Source: Streptomyces aureus (GTDB lineage: Bacteria; Actinomycetota; Actinomycetes; Streptomycetales; Streptomycetaceae). Taken from it: 64,000 bases of DNA. The number at the start of each line of letters is the position of its first letter. Position 1 is the first letter of the stretch. Of this stretch, positions 1-7,941 are shown piece after piece. Location: positions 124,001 through 188,000 of the forward strand of contig NZ_JNZD01000015.1 of NCBI RefSeq assembly GCF_000725495.1. The letters run 5' to 3'. The notes under the pieces are model-generated. The model was not told the origin of the DNA. It saw nothing but the letters and a program-made list of their open reading frames with translations, and searched no databases. The position numbers and the translations under genes were made by a program.

Positions 1-163
1 GACCGGTGCCGCAGCCCACTTCCAGCACGGACGACCCCTCGTCCATGCCGGTGACGGCGCGAAGGTCCGCGAACAGTTCGTCGGGGTACCCGGGCCGGAC
101 CCGGTCGTACAGCTCCGGCACCTCGTTGAACACACGGCCGAGGCGGCGTCGGTTCGGGGGCAT
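1..163 (-). CDS. SAM-dependent methyltransferase, N-terminal part
   Basis: The first 54 residues of a leftward gene whose remainder lies outside the window. The opening (RVFNEVPELYDRVRPGYP) is typical of class I methyltransferases of the UbiE/Coq5-like group. It is followed by glycine-rich motif I, VLEVGCGTG, at about residues 46-54, which contacts S-adenosylmethionine. ATG at 163 is chosen because the opening of the family fold starts here and a GGTGAG lies just upstream. The substrate cannot be judged from this fragment. Confidence in the family is good; the boundary is limited by the window edge. Confidence 0.8.
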   Translation of the reverse strand, partial: MPPNRRRLGRVFNEVPELYDRVRPGYPDELFADLRAVTGMDEGSSVLEVGCGTG

Positions 164-338
164 CTCCGGCTCACCGGTCACGAGGGGCCACGCTACGAGG
201 CCCGACCCGGCGGACGCCACCGCTCGGCAGGCAACCGCTGACGCGCCCACGCCGCTGGTGCCGCCCCTCGGCCCGCCCGGGCGAACATTGACCCAGCGTC
301 CCTGGGCCAGCACTTCAGGGGCGAGCCGGGCTACCGGC
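164..338. other. intergenic region 5' of the methyltransferase gene
   Basis: GC-rich spacer between the methyltransferase start and the end of a small membrane protein gene. I see no convincing gene, terminator stem or promoter here; it must hold the promoter of the leftward methyltransferase gene. Confidence 0.3.
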
Positions 339-569
339 TCAACGCGTCACGGCCACCAGCCCGAGGACCAGCACTACGATGCCTGCGCAGCCGAACTGCA
401 ACCTCATGCGTGCAAGGCTCTTCCAGGGCGATCCCCAGGGCGTCCGGTAGCGCGCCGAGAAGGTCAGATCCGCCCAGTCCCAAACCCGGACGTCCACACC
501 GCGCCAGCCGCAGGCCACCGCGACGAAAGCGCCGCCCACGACCAGCGCGAACACCCCACTGAGCAGCAC
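339..569 (-). CDS. small two-helix membrane protein
   Basis: Encodes 76 residues. GTG at 569 is preferred over the longer frame because a strong GGGGAGG ribosome site lies 6-12 bases upstream and the upstream extension is arginine-rich with no membrane character. The protein has a hydrophobic helix at about residues 1-22, a short hydrophilic loop containing VDVRVWDWADLTF, and a second hydrophobic helix at about 58-75. It resembles the many small DUF-type membrane proteins of Streptomyces. I do not recognise a family and infer only a membrane location. Confidence 0.6.
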   Translation of the reverse strand: MLLSGVFALVVGGAFVAVACGWRGVDVRVWDWADLTFSARYRTPWGSPWKSLARMRLQFGCAGIVVLVLGLVAVTR

Positions 570-809
570 GCTGTCCCTCCCCTGTCTGATGCCTGACGCC
601 ACTGTCGCGGCATTGTCGCGGGACGCGCCGGAGGCGACGACGGCGGGGGCCCGCCAGGGCCGAGGAGGCGGTGCGGGATGGCGCAGTCGCCGGCAGCTCC
701 CGCGGCGACGGGACGGGACGAAACGAAACGAGACTGGACTGGACGGCACGGAGCGGAGCCCGGCCCGGCCCGGTGCGGGGAAGCTCGCTGGCGCCCTCGC
801 CGGACACCG

Positions 810-1208
810 TCACGCTGTCACGGTGTCGCCATGGCGATGGGCCACCTTCCACTCGCCGTCCTCGTGCCGGTACACCTGGGTGGCACGCAGCGTGTACGTG
901 CGCGGTTCTCCGTCGACCAGAACGCTGGTGTGCTCGAGGCCGGCCGTGTAGGCCATGTCCCCCGACACGTCGTACGCCTGCAGTTCGAACACGTATGACG
1001 AACAGGCGGAAAAACTCTGCTCGAGCAGGGTGAAGAGGCCGTCGACCTCCTGCCGGCCGTGAGCGGTGCGCCACGCGCCCAGGACGCTCACCGGCTCGAT
1101 GCGTGACCACAACGCCCGGCGGGGGCCCGCGTCGCCGTTGTGGAGCGCCACCTCCGCCTCGAACAGGGCCGTGTTCACCCACGTCAGGAAGTCGTCGCGC
1201 GTGCTCAT
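810..1208 (-). CDS. SnoaL-like / NTF2-fold protein
   Basis: Encodes 132 residues, the usual size for a single NTF2-like domain. The order is an N-terminal helix (STRDDFLTWVNTALFEAEVA), a strand/helix segment with WSRIEPVSVLGAW, then a curved sheet with YVFELQAYDVSGDMAYTAGLEH and a C-terminal strand with YRHEDGEWKVAHRHGD. This ends like the SnoaL/DUF4440 group (typically WKVVHRHxS). These proteins act as small isomerases, cyclases or ligand-binding folds; no specific catalytic set is evident. ATG at 1208 has a GAGGGG site just upstream. It stands alone and the substrate is unknown. Confidence 0.75.
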   Translation of the reverse strand: MSTRDDFLTWVNTALFEAEVALHNGDAGPRRALWSRIEPVSVLGAWRTAHGRQEVDGLFTLLEQSFSACSSYVFELQAYDVSGDMAYTAGLEHTSVLVDGEPRTYTLRATQVYRHEDGEWKVAHRHGDTVTA

Positions 1209-1329
1209 CCCCTCATCATGCGACCGTCGGTCCGCCCTCCGGACTGAGGCACGCCGGAAAGGTGCCCGAGGCACCGACGATCGTGGCGGACCGGCCGTCC
1301 GGCCCCGCGCAGGCCGGGCGAGAGGCTCC

Positions 1330-1761
1330 TCATCCAGCCGGGGGCGCGGTGTCGAGTGGTAGGGCGGCCCACACGGTCTTGCCGTCCGGGTCCGGGGTGA
1401 CGCCCCAGTCGGCGGCCAGGCGGTCGATGATGTGCAGGCCGTGGCCGTGCGGGGTGTCGGGGCGCCAGGGCCGGGGCATCGGCCGGGTGGCGGCCCGGTC
1501 GGTCACGGCGATGGTGATCCGGTCCCCGTCGACGTCGAGCTCGATGTCCAGGCGGGTGGCGCCGGGTGTGTGCAGGCAGGCGTTGGTCAGCAGCTCGCAC
1601 GCCACCAGGAGCACGTCGTCCCGCCAGCTCTCGCGTCCGTCGCCGTGAGCGCTTCCGTCACCGTGAGGCGGTATCGCGTCGAGTACCTGGCGTATGCAGG
1701 ACATGCCGGGTTCCGGCGCCTTGCCGCCGTCGGCGGCCAGGCCGAAGTCCCAGTGATCCAT
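1330..1761 (-). CDS. RsbW/SpoIIAB-like ATP-binding anti-sigma kinase
   Basis: Encodes 143 residues with one HATPase_c_2 domain. The N box is ELLTNACLH (56-64), with the expected Glu and Asn; the G1 region is VTDRA (86-90) and the ATP lid ends in HGHGLHIID (105-113). Such proteins bind ATP and either phosphorylate STAS-domain antagonists or sequester sigma factors; Streptomyces has dozens of them. It is transcribed divergently from the STAS gene that starts near 1944, which suggests a partner pair. ATG at 1761 has AAGGGG upstream. Assignment to the superfamily is firm; the target sigma factor is unknown. Confidence 0.85.
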   Translation of the reverse strand: MDHWDFGLAADGGKAPEPGMSCIRQVLDAIPPHGDGSAHGDGRESWRDDVLLVACELLTNACLHTPGATRLDIELDVDGDRITIAVTDRAATRPMPRPWRPDTPHGHGLHIIDRLAADWGVTPDPDGKTVWAALPLDTAPPAG

Positions 1762-1943
1762 GACCCGCACGCCCCTTGGGTACCCGCGCACAGCGAGTGG
1801 ATGTCCGACGCCGGGCGCGCGTTTCGCTCCCGGGGTGGCCGAGATCGGGACTTTCGTTTCCAGGGCTGCGGGCGGATGCTGCCCCAGGGGCACCGTTGAA
1901 GCAGGACCGCGACGGGCGGCCCCTCGCCGACGGGACGGGAGCC

Positions 1944-2792
1944 ATGATGGTGACGCACGCGGCCCTGACCGCTGCCAGGCGATACCCGGCGCCGCCGGGA
2001 ACGATCGTCATCGCCCTGGAGGGAGAGGCGCACATCGGCACCGGCGCCGTGCTGGCGCGTGCCCTCGACGAAGCCCTGGCCGCTCCGGCGCTCGAGGTGC
2101 TCGTGGTCGACTGCTCAGGTCTGACGTTCTGTGCCGCGGCCGGGCTCAATGAACTGTTGCGCGCCCGCCGCGCCGCCATGGAGGCCGGCATCGCGTTTCG
2201 GCTGGCCGCTCCCGGCCGCCAGATGAGCCGGCTGCTGGACATCGCCGGCGCCGAGCCCGTCTTCGACGTCCTCCCCTCCGCACCCGCGCCCACCGCGCCG
2301 AGCGAAAGGCCGCGGATCACCGTGCCCCCGGGGCGAGAACAGCCGTCCGGCGCCATGGACGCGCAGGTCGCGGCCCTCGCCGCCCTCGTCGCCCAGCAGA
2401 CGCGGGACGGGCTGTGGGAGCTGTCGGACGAGGAGTCGGCCCTGGCCCGCGCGACGGCGGACCGGCTCGCCGAGGCGATCGGCCCCGGTGCAGTGCAGGA
2501 GGGGCTGACGGGCATCGAGCGTCTCGAGCGGCTGCGCGCCGCCATCGCGGAGATCGCGATCTCGCTGGCGCACACCCATGGCCGGCCGGCCTGGTTCCTG
2601 GCCCGGACGGCGACCGCGCTGACCCCCGTGCTGGACTGGCGGGCCCTGACCGCCGAGGACGGCCAGTCCTTCGGCACGCGTGTCCCCGAACCCCGCGAGC
2701 TCACCGACGCCGAGAACGCCGTACGCCGTCTGCGCACGGCCCTCACCGGCGATCCGGACACCGAAGCCGCACCGGCGCACCTCGGCCTCTGA
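1944..2792 (+). CDS. STAS-domain protein (anti-sigma factor antagonist-like) with C-terminal extension
   Basis: Encodes 282 residues. Residues about 15-110 form a STAS domain (strand IVIALEGEA, then VLVVDCSGLTFCAAAGLNEL at 52-71). In SpoIIAA/RsbV the corresponding loop is DSSGL with a phosphorylated serine. Here it reads CAAAGL, so the phosphosite is absent. The remaining 170 residues are predicted helical and unlike known output domains; related Streptomyces proteins couple STAS to such a tail. A GGGACGGGAG ribosome site fits ATG 1944 or ATG 1947. The divergent neighbour is an RsbW-like kinase. The role in sigma-factor partner switching is inferred. Confidence 0.75.
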   Translation: MMVTHAALTAARRYPAPPGTIVIALEGEAHIGTGAVLARALDEALAAPALEVLVVDCSGLTFCAAAGLNELLRARRAAMEAGIAFRLAAPGRQMSRLLDIAGAEPVFDVLPSAPAPTAPSERPRITVPPGREQPSGAMDAQVAALAALVAQQTRDGLWELSDEESALARATADRLAEAIGPGAVQEGLTGIERLERLRAAIAEIAISLAHTHGRPAWFLARTATALTPVLDWRALTAEDGQSFGTRVPEPRELTDAENAVRRLRTALTGDPDTEAAPAHLGL

Positions 2793-2961
2793 GCCGCCGA
2801 CGTCCACGTTCCCCGACCAGCCCGGTCGGTGCCGCCTGCCTGCCATATGCCTTTGAAAACCTTGGTGTGGCAGGCGCCGGTCACCTACAGGTGCCATTCA
2901 CCACGCGGCGAGGATCCGCGGCCCGGCCCGGCCCGGCCCGGCCCCGGCCCCGTTCCCGGCA

Positions 2962-3684
2962 TCAGGACGGGGCCCGGGCGAAGCCGGCCAGGAGGGTGGG
3001 CTGCACGGCACCGGCCGCGGCCGAGCCGCGCAGCAGTTCGGCCAGATCGTGGCTCCGGGCCCGCTCGGTGGTGGCGGTGGCCGCCGTGATGCGGTCCAGC
3101 CGGAAGCCCCGGCCCGCCCGCCGCGTGCGGCACCAGGCGATGAGATACCACCGGCCGCCGGCGGTGAGCAGCCCGGCCGGTTCCACCGCGCGATCCCCTG
3201 CGCGTCCTTCCGCATCGACGTACGACAGTCGCAGCACCGTACCGGTGGCCAGGGCCCGTTCCACCGCGGCGTGGACGGCCGGGTCGGACGGCGGCGGCAG
3301 CGCGACGATCCGTGCGGCGAGCTCCCCGGCCGCCGCCGACGCTGGGCCGGACATCGACGCCGCGATCTTCTGCGCGGCCGTACGGGCCGCGCCGGTGTAC
3401 GGGAGACGGACGTCGGCCGCGGCGAGGGCGACGGCCAGTGCCCGGGCTTCCTCGACGGTGAACCGGACCGGCGGCAGGGTCATGTCCGGGTCGACCGACC
3501 AGCCCCCGCCCCGCCCGGGTGTGCCGCGCACCGGGACGCCGGTCTCCATCAGCACCTGAAGGTCCCGCTGGACCGTACGTGTGCTCACCTCGAACCGCGC
3601 GGCCAGCGCCGCGACCGTCATCGGCCGAGGTGCCGCCGCGCGCAACTCCTCCACCAGTGCGTAGAGCCGGGCCGTACGGTTCAT
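2962..3684 (-). CDS. WYL-domain transcriptional regulator (YafY-like)
   Basis: Encodes 240 residues. Residues 1-60 are a DeoR-like winged helix (TVAALAARFEVSTRTVQRDLQVL), and the C-terminal half holds a WYL domain with the diagnostic RWYLIAWC (about 180-187), then FRLDRI. WYL regulators sense small ligands or nucleic-acid fragments. The gene lies 10 bases downstream of the esterase gene 3695-4633 on the same strand, so the two form an operon and the regulator probably controls it. ATG at 3684 matches the normal family start MNRTARLY. Confidence 0.88.
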   Translation of the reverse strand: MNRTARLYALVEELRAAAPRPMTVAALAARFEVSTRTVQRDLQVLMETGVPVRGTPGRGGGWSVDPDMTLPPVRFTVEEARALAVALAAADVRLPYTGAARTAAQKIAASMSGPASAAAGELAARIVALPPPSDPAVHAAVERALATGTVLRLSYVDAEGRAGDRAVEPAGLLTAGGRWYLIAWCRTRRAGRGFRLDRITAATATTERARSHDLAELLRGSAAAGAVQPTLLAGFARAPS

Positions 3685-3694
3685 GCCGGCGACG

Positions 3695-4633
3695 CTACCG
3701 TCCCACGCGGGACAAGTAGTCCTGCTGGCGCCGCAGTTCGCGGTTTGTGACGGTGAGCGGGAACAGGGTGAAGCCGTGCATGGCACCGGCGACGACACCG
3801 AGCCGCACGGGCGCGCCCGCCGCCTGCCACCGCTGGGCCAGGAACAGCGAGTCGTCCATCAGGGGGTCCTCGGTGCCGACGACGATCCGTGCGGGCGGCA
3901 TGCCGGTGAGATCGGCGAACAGGGGGGAGACCTCGGGATCGCGCCGCTGTTCCGCGCTCATGCCGGGCGTGAACGACTCGTAGGTGTGCCGGAGCGTATC
4001 GGTGTTGCTCAGCAGCCGCCTGGTCCCGAACGACCGCTGACTCGGCGTCATGGACAGGTCGTAGGGGCCGAACAGCAGATGAGCCGCCCGGAACGCGCCA
4101 CGGATGCCGTGCCGGTCACGCAGGCGCAGCAGCGTCACCACGCTCAGGTGGGCACCGGCCGACTCGCCGCCGATCAGCAGCCGTTCGGTACCGAACTCGG
4201 CGGCCGCGTGCCGGACCAGCCACCGTGCCGCCGCTTCGCAGTCGTCGGCCGCGGCGGGGAAGGGGTGTTCCGGTGCGAGCCGGTACTCCACGCTCACCAC
4301 GGCCAGCCGTGCCCGCCGGGCGAGCAGCCACAGCCTGTCGTCCTGACCGTCCGCGGAACCGAAGGCCCAGCCGCCCCCATGGATGTGCAGGAACACGCCG
4401 TCGACGCGGTCGGGCACGAACACCCGTACCTTCACCCCGCCTTCGACCACACGGTCCTGCCCGTGCTCCAGTCGGACCGGCGGAGTGTCGCCGCCCAGCC
4501 GGTTGCGCCGCAGGGCGGCCAGCAGGGCCGGGTCCGGTGCCTTGTCACGTACAGGCCGGTGCGCGGCGGCGGCCTCGAATTGTTCGTTGAACGCCAGGGT
4601 TTCGGCGAGGCAGTCCTCATCGGTGATCGTCAT
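3695..4633 (-). CDS. alpha/beta hydrolase, hormone-sensitive-lipase (HSL) type
   Basis: Encodes 312 residues, normal for the bacterial HSL family. The oxyanion motif HGGGW is at 85-89, the conserved YRLAPEHPFPA at 117-127 and the nucleophile elbow GGESAG at 155-160 (Ser158). The acid Asp256 lies in GTEDPLMD and His286 in AMHGF, so the triad is complete. No signal peptide is seen, so it is cytoplasmic. It probably hydrolyses short- or medium-chain esters. It is the first gene of an operon with the WYL regulator downstream. Family assignment is secure; the substrate is unknown. Confidence 0.92.
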   Translation of the reverse strand: MTITDEDCLAETLAFNEQFEAAAAHRPVRDKAPDPALLAALRRNRLGGDTPPVRLEHGQDRVVEGGVKVRVFVPDRVDGVFLHIHGGGWAFGSADGQDDRLWLLARRARLAVVSVEYRLAPEHPFPAAADDCEAAARWLVRHAAAEFGTERLLIGGESAGAHLSVVTLLRLRDRHGIRGAFRAAHLLFGPYDLSMTPSQRSFGTRRLLSNTDTLRHTYESFTPGMSAEQRRDPEVSPLFADLTGMPPARIVVGTEDPLMDDSLFLAQRWQAAGAPVRLGVVAGAMHGFTLFPLTVTNRELRRQQDYLSRVGR

Positions 4634-4751
4634 GCCCTCACGGTCACAGCCGTCCGCGACAACACCCTGTCACCCTTTTCCGGTGAGCCGCGTCACATCA
4701 GAAGGATGGCAACACATCGCCCGGCCGGGGCGGGAGGCTTACCGTCGAGGT

Positions 4752-4853
4752 ATGGACAACCGCCATGGGGTCCGCGAGTCCCTGACCTCGCTCGGCCTTG
4801 CCCCGACCGTCTACGCCCCCACGCCCGCCCACCGGCACGCCACGACGAACTGA
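4752..4853 (+). CDS. possible 33-residue upstream ORF
   Basis: A short frame beginning ATGGACAACCG with GTCGAGG six bases upstream, ending 15 bases before the GTG of the short-chain dehydrogenase gene. The peptide starts MDNRHGVRESL and ends in a His/Thr-rich tail. It could be a translated leader coupled to the dehydrogenase or simply chance. No family is recognised. Confidence 0.25.
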   Translation: MDNRHGVRESLTSLGLAPTVYAPTPAHRHATTN

Positions 4854-4868
4854 AAGCGGTGCGATCCA

Positions 4869-5597
4869 GTGAGCCGAATCCTGGTGACGGGCTCGACCGA
4901 CGGACTGGGGCGCGCCGCGGCGGACGCCCTGCTGTCCGCCGGCCACGACGTCGTCGTCCACGCCCGGACCGAGCAGCGCGCGGCCGCCGTCCAGGACATG
5001 ACCGACCGCGGGGCGGGCCTGGTCCTGGGCGACTTCACGGACCGTGACGCGGTACGACGTATCGCCGCCGAACTCGACGACACCGCTCCGTTCGACGCCG
5101 TGATCCACAACGTCGGCGTATGGAGCGGGCCCGCCGTCATGCCGGTCAACGTCATCGCCCCTTACCTGCTCACGGCCCTACTGCGCGGGCCGCGCCGGCA
5201 TGTGTACCTGAGCAGCGGCTCGCACTACCAGGGGCACGCCTCCACCGACGGGACCAACTGGACGGGCCGTGGGCCCGGCTCGTACGCCGACAGCAAGCTG
5301 TTCGTCACCGCGCTCGCGGCCGCGATGGCCCGCCTGCGCCCCGAAAGCCTCAGCAACGCCGTGGACCCGGGCTGGGTGCCGACCAGGATGGGCGGCCCGC
5401 ACGCGCCCGACGATCTCGAGCTGGGGCATCAGACGCAGGTGTGGCTGGCCACCGGTGACGATCCCGAGGCGCTGACCAGCGGCGGCTACTGGTACCACCG
5501 GGAGCGGCAACAGCCCCACGCCGCCGTGCACGACCGGGGCTTCCAGGACCGCCTGCTGCACGCGCTGCGCGAGGAGACCGGTACGGCCCTGGACTGA
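4869..5597 (+). CDS. SDR-family NAD(P)-dependent oxidoreductase
   Basis: Encodes 242 residues, typical for a classical short-chain dehydrogenase. The Rossmann motif TGSTDGLG is at 7-14, the cofactor loop NVGVW replaces the usual NAG motif at 81-85, Ser116 is in YLSSGS, and the active-site pair is Tyr139/Lys143 in SYADSKL. The C-terminal GWVPTRMGG is common to the SDR subfamily. GTG at 4869 is the first start compatible with the nucleotide-binding fold; the ribosome site GAAAGCGG is weak. The substrate is unknown. Confidence 0.88.
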   Translation: MSRILVTGSTDGLGRAAADALLSAGHDVVVHARTEQRAAAVQDMTDRGAGLVLGDFTDRDAVRRIAAELDDTAPFDAVIHNVGVWSGPAVMPVNVIAPYLLTALLRGPRRHVYLSSGSHYQGHASTDGTNWTGRGPGSYADSKLFVTALAAAMARLRPESLSNAVDPGWVPTRMGGPHAPDDLELGHQTQVWLATGDDPEALTSGGYWYHRERQQPHAAVHDRGFQDRLLHALREETGTALD

Positions 5598-5643
5598 CCG
5601 GGATTCCTGGCGTCGCCGTCCTGCCCGGCATGAGATCCGGGGC

Positions 5644-6048
5644 TCAGGACACCACCCCGTAGATAGCCATCCCGAGGATGAGAAGGGCCGCGGCCAGGAC
5701 GACCCCGCAGGTGAGACGGAAGCGGAACCTGCCCCAGTATTCAGCCCGCCGGCCGTCGGGAGTGTCGGTGCGCCAGACCGACGGGATGTCGACCCGCCCT
5801 TCCGCGATGGCGGTCGCGGCCCGCCGTACATCCCCGGGGTGATACGAGTAGTACGTCGGCGCCGCCCCGTACGTCCCCCGGCTCTCCCCGCCGTACCGGC
5901 GGATACGGACGTCCGCACGACCGGCGGCGCCCGGCAGCCACTCCTCCCGCACCGGCCACAGCTCGGCGACCTCGCGGCCGTCCAGCCAGCGCTCCTCCTC
6001 TTCCTCGTGAGCGGACTCGGGTGCTCCGGGACCGGGCGTTCGCGGCAT
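5644..6048 (-). CDS. single-pass membrane protein of unknown function
   Basis: Encodes 134 residues. The N-terminal half is acidic (EEEEERWLDGREVAELWP), followed by a Tyr-rich segment (GAAPTYYSYHPGD) and one C-terminal transmembrane helix at about 113-132. The protein therefore looks tail-anchored with a cytoplasmic head. It is convergent with the dehydrogenase gene and divergent from the repeat protein gene that starts at 6204. I do not recognise the family. Confidence 0.6.
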   Translation of the reverse strand: MPRTPGPGAPESAHEEEEERWLDGREVAELWPVREEWLPGAAGRADVRIRRYGGESRGTYGAAPTYYSYHPGDVRRAATAIAEGRVDIPSVWRTDTPDGRRAEYWGRFRFRLTCGVVLAAALLILGMAIYGVVS

Positions 6049-6203
6049 GCTTCCCCCTTGATGCGGCAGGCGTCCAGTACACCTCTGACGCCCTGGATAG
6101 CGACAGAGCGCCTGCGTACGTCGATGAACTGTCAGTGCCCACCAGTAGCGTTGATCCGCCTGTGCGCGTGCGCGTGCGAGGGCTTCGCCGAGGGGGACCA
6201 GGC

Positions 6204-7826
6204 ATGCCGGAGGGGTTGGCCCAGTGGGGGCCGGAGCTGTTCATGACGCGCGAACGGGAGCGAGGCTGCGGCCCGGCCCCGGAGAACGACGGGGGAAGGA
6301 ACATCCTGCAAGGGGGGTTCGAGCCCTGCTTGCTGGCCCTGCTGCGGCTGTCGGTGGACCGGGAGCTGGGACCTGATCTCACTCGTGGCTGGTTCCCGAG
6401 GACCCTCGCTCGCACCGGCCACCTCGCCCGCGCGGCCGAGCTGGTCCGCACGACCGGGGACGAGCTCCAGCAGAGTACGGAGCTTCTGGAATTGGTGAAG
6501 GCTGCTGCGGGTGCGGGTGCGGGTGCGGGTGTGGGCGTGGGTGACCTTGCCGCCGCTCAGGCGCTGGCCGAGTCGATTCTCCTGCCGCAGCTGCGGGACC
6601 AGGCCTTGGTCGCCCTCGTACCGGAGTGGGCTCGTGCCGGTGCGCGCGCGAGGGCAGTCGCCCTCGCGGAGAGGATCCGCTACCCGCACAACTGGGGATG
6701 GGCCTGGGCCCTGCTGGCGAAGGCGGTGGCGGACAGCGGCGACCTCGACACGGCGCTCAGGTTCGCCGCCCGCGCCGACGACGAGGTCACTTCCATCGCC
6801 GCCGACGGGGCGGACCATGTGCTCGCCCTCCTCGTGGAGGTGGCCCTCGCCGCCGGTGACCATGACCGGGCCGCCGCACTTGCCGACCGCGTGGAGGAGA
6901 TCACCTGGTCCCGTAACCCGACAGGGTGGTCCAAGCCCCTTCCGCTGGCGGTGGTGTTGGCCTTCGAGGCGCGCGAGGGGAACTTCGACCGGCTGGATGC
7001 TCTTCTGCGCCCTCCACCCGAACCTGCTGTCGAGGCCGATGGCACACTGTGCGGGTGGGCGCTCGGTGAAGCCGCTGACCAGGACGGGGACTTGGACGCG
7101 GACGACGCCTTCACCCGTCCGTCCTCCACCCGACCCCCCCTCGGCGCCAGGGACTTGGCCTGCGTGCTGGACGCGATCGCCGAGAGCGCCGGCAAGGGTG
7201 TGGCTCTGGCCCTGGCCGACCGGGCCGAGGCACTGCTCGAGACGGGCGCCGACCGTGATCACGACGTCCTGCTGAGGTCCGTAACCCTCCTCCTGGCCCG
7301 GCACGGGCAGACCGAACGGGCCCTGGCCCTCGCCCAGCGACTCGATGCCGACCTGTCCGTCGCGTGGCAGGCTGACATCGCCGGGGAACTGGCCCGCTCC
7401 GGCGACACGGACGGCGCCGAGACTCTCGCCCACGCGATCACCGACCGCCGGGCCCAGGACAGGGCGCTGATCGAAGTGGTACGGGAGGTCGCCCGACGCG
7501 GCGACACGGGCCGGGCCGAGGCCCTCGTCCACTCGATCGACGACTCCTGGGCACAGGACGAGGCACTGCTCGCGGTTGTCGGTGAGACCGCACGGCATGG
7601 AGACCCTCACCGGGCCGAGACGCTCACCCGCTCGATAACCCACCGGGCGACACGAGCCCGCGCACTGGCCGAACTCGTGGAACTGGCCGAACCGTTCCAC
7701 GCCCGCAGACTTGCCGCACAGGTCGTGATGCTCGGCGGGTGGGCGCTTGTTCTGCCGGTCCTGGAGCGACTCGTGCCCCGTTCCGCGGCCGTGGTCGCCG
7801 ATCGGATCGGGCAGTTGACGAGCTGA
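6204..7826 (+). CDS. helical (TPR-like) repeat protein of unknown function
   Basis: Encodes 540 residues with no signal peptide. From about residue 65 to the end it consists of roughly 34-residue helix pairs with recurring patterns such as ARRGDTGRAEALVHSI and LARSGDTDGAETLAHAI, like tetratricopeptide or pentatricopeptide superhelices. At about 102-113 there is a Gly/Ala/Val stretch encoded by GCGGGT hexamers. ATG at 6204 is chosen for the GAGGGGGA ribosome site 6-8 bases upstream; the longer frame would start in the promoter region of the divergent gene. A protein-protein scaffold role is inferred; no catalytic motif is seen. Confidence 0.75.
   Translation: MPEGLAQWGPELFMTRERERGCGPAPENDGGRNILQGGFEPCLLALLRLSVDRELGPDLTRGWFPRTLARTGHLARAAELVRTTGDELQQSTELLELVKAAAGAGAGAGVGVGDLAAAQALAESILLPQLRDQALVALVPEWARAGARARAVALAERIRYPHNWGWAWALLAKAVADSGDLDTALRFAARADDEVTSIAADGADHVLALLVEVALAAGDHDRAAALADRVEEITWSRNPTGWSKPLPLAVVLAFEAREGNFDRLDALLRPPPEPAVEADGTLCGWALGEAADQDGDLDADDAFTRPSSTRPPLGARDLACVLDAIAESAGKGVALALADRAEALLETGADRDHDVLLRSVTLLLARHGQTERALALAQRLDADLSVAWQADIAGELARSGDTDGAETLAHAITDRRAQDRALIEVVREVARRGDTGRAEALVHSIDDSWAQDEALLAVVGETARHGDPHRAETLTRSITHRATRARALAELVELAEPFHARRLAAQVVMLGGWALVLPVLERLVPRSAAVVADRIGQLTS
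6507..6542 (+). repeat. in-frame GCGGGT hexamer microsatellite
   Basis: Four perfect GCGGGT units followed by two variants encode alternating Ala-Gly then Val-Gly. The tract sits in frame within the helical repeat gene, so copy-number changes would alter length by two residues and not break the frame. Confidence 0.85.
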
Positions 7827-7941
7827 TGCCGTTGCTGGGGACGACTTCGCATAGAGCCGTACGCCGGCGCTCCCGCGTCCGCCACCTACCCCGCGTCCGT
7901 CACGCCCCCCGACTGTCACTGCCGACTGCGAGACTCGTCCC

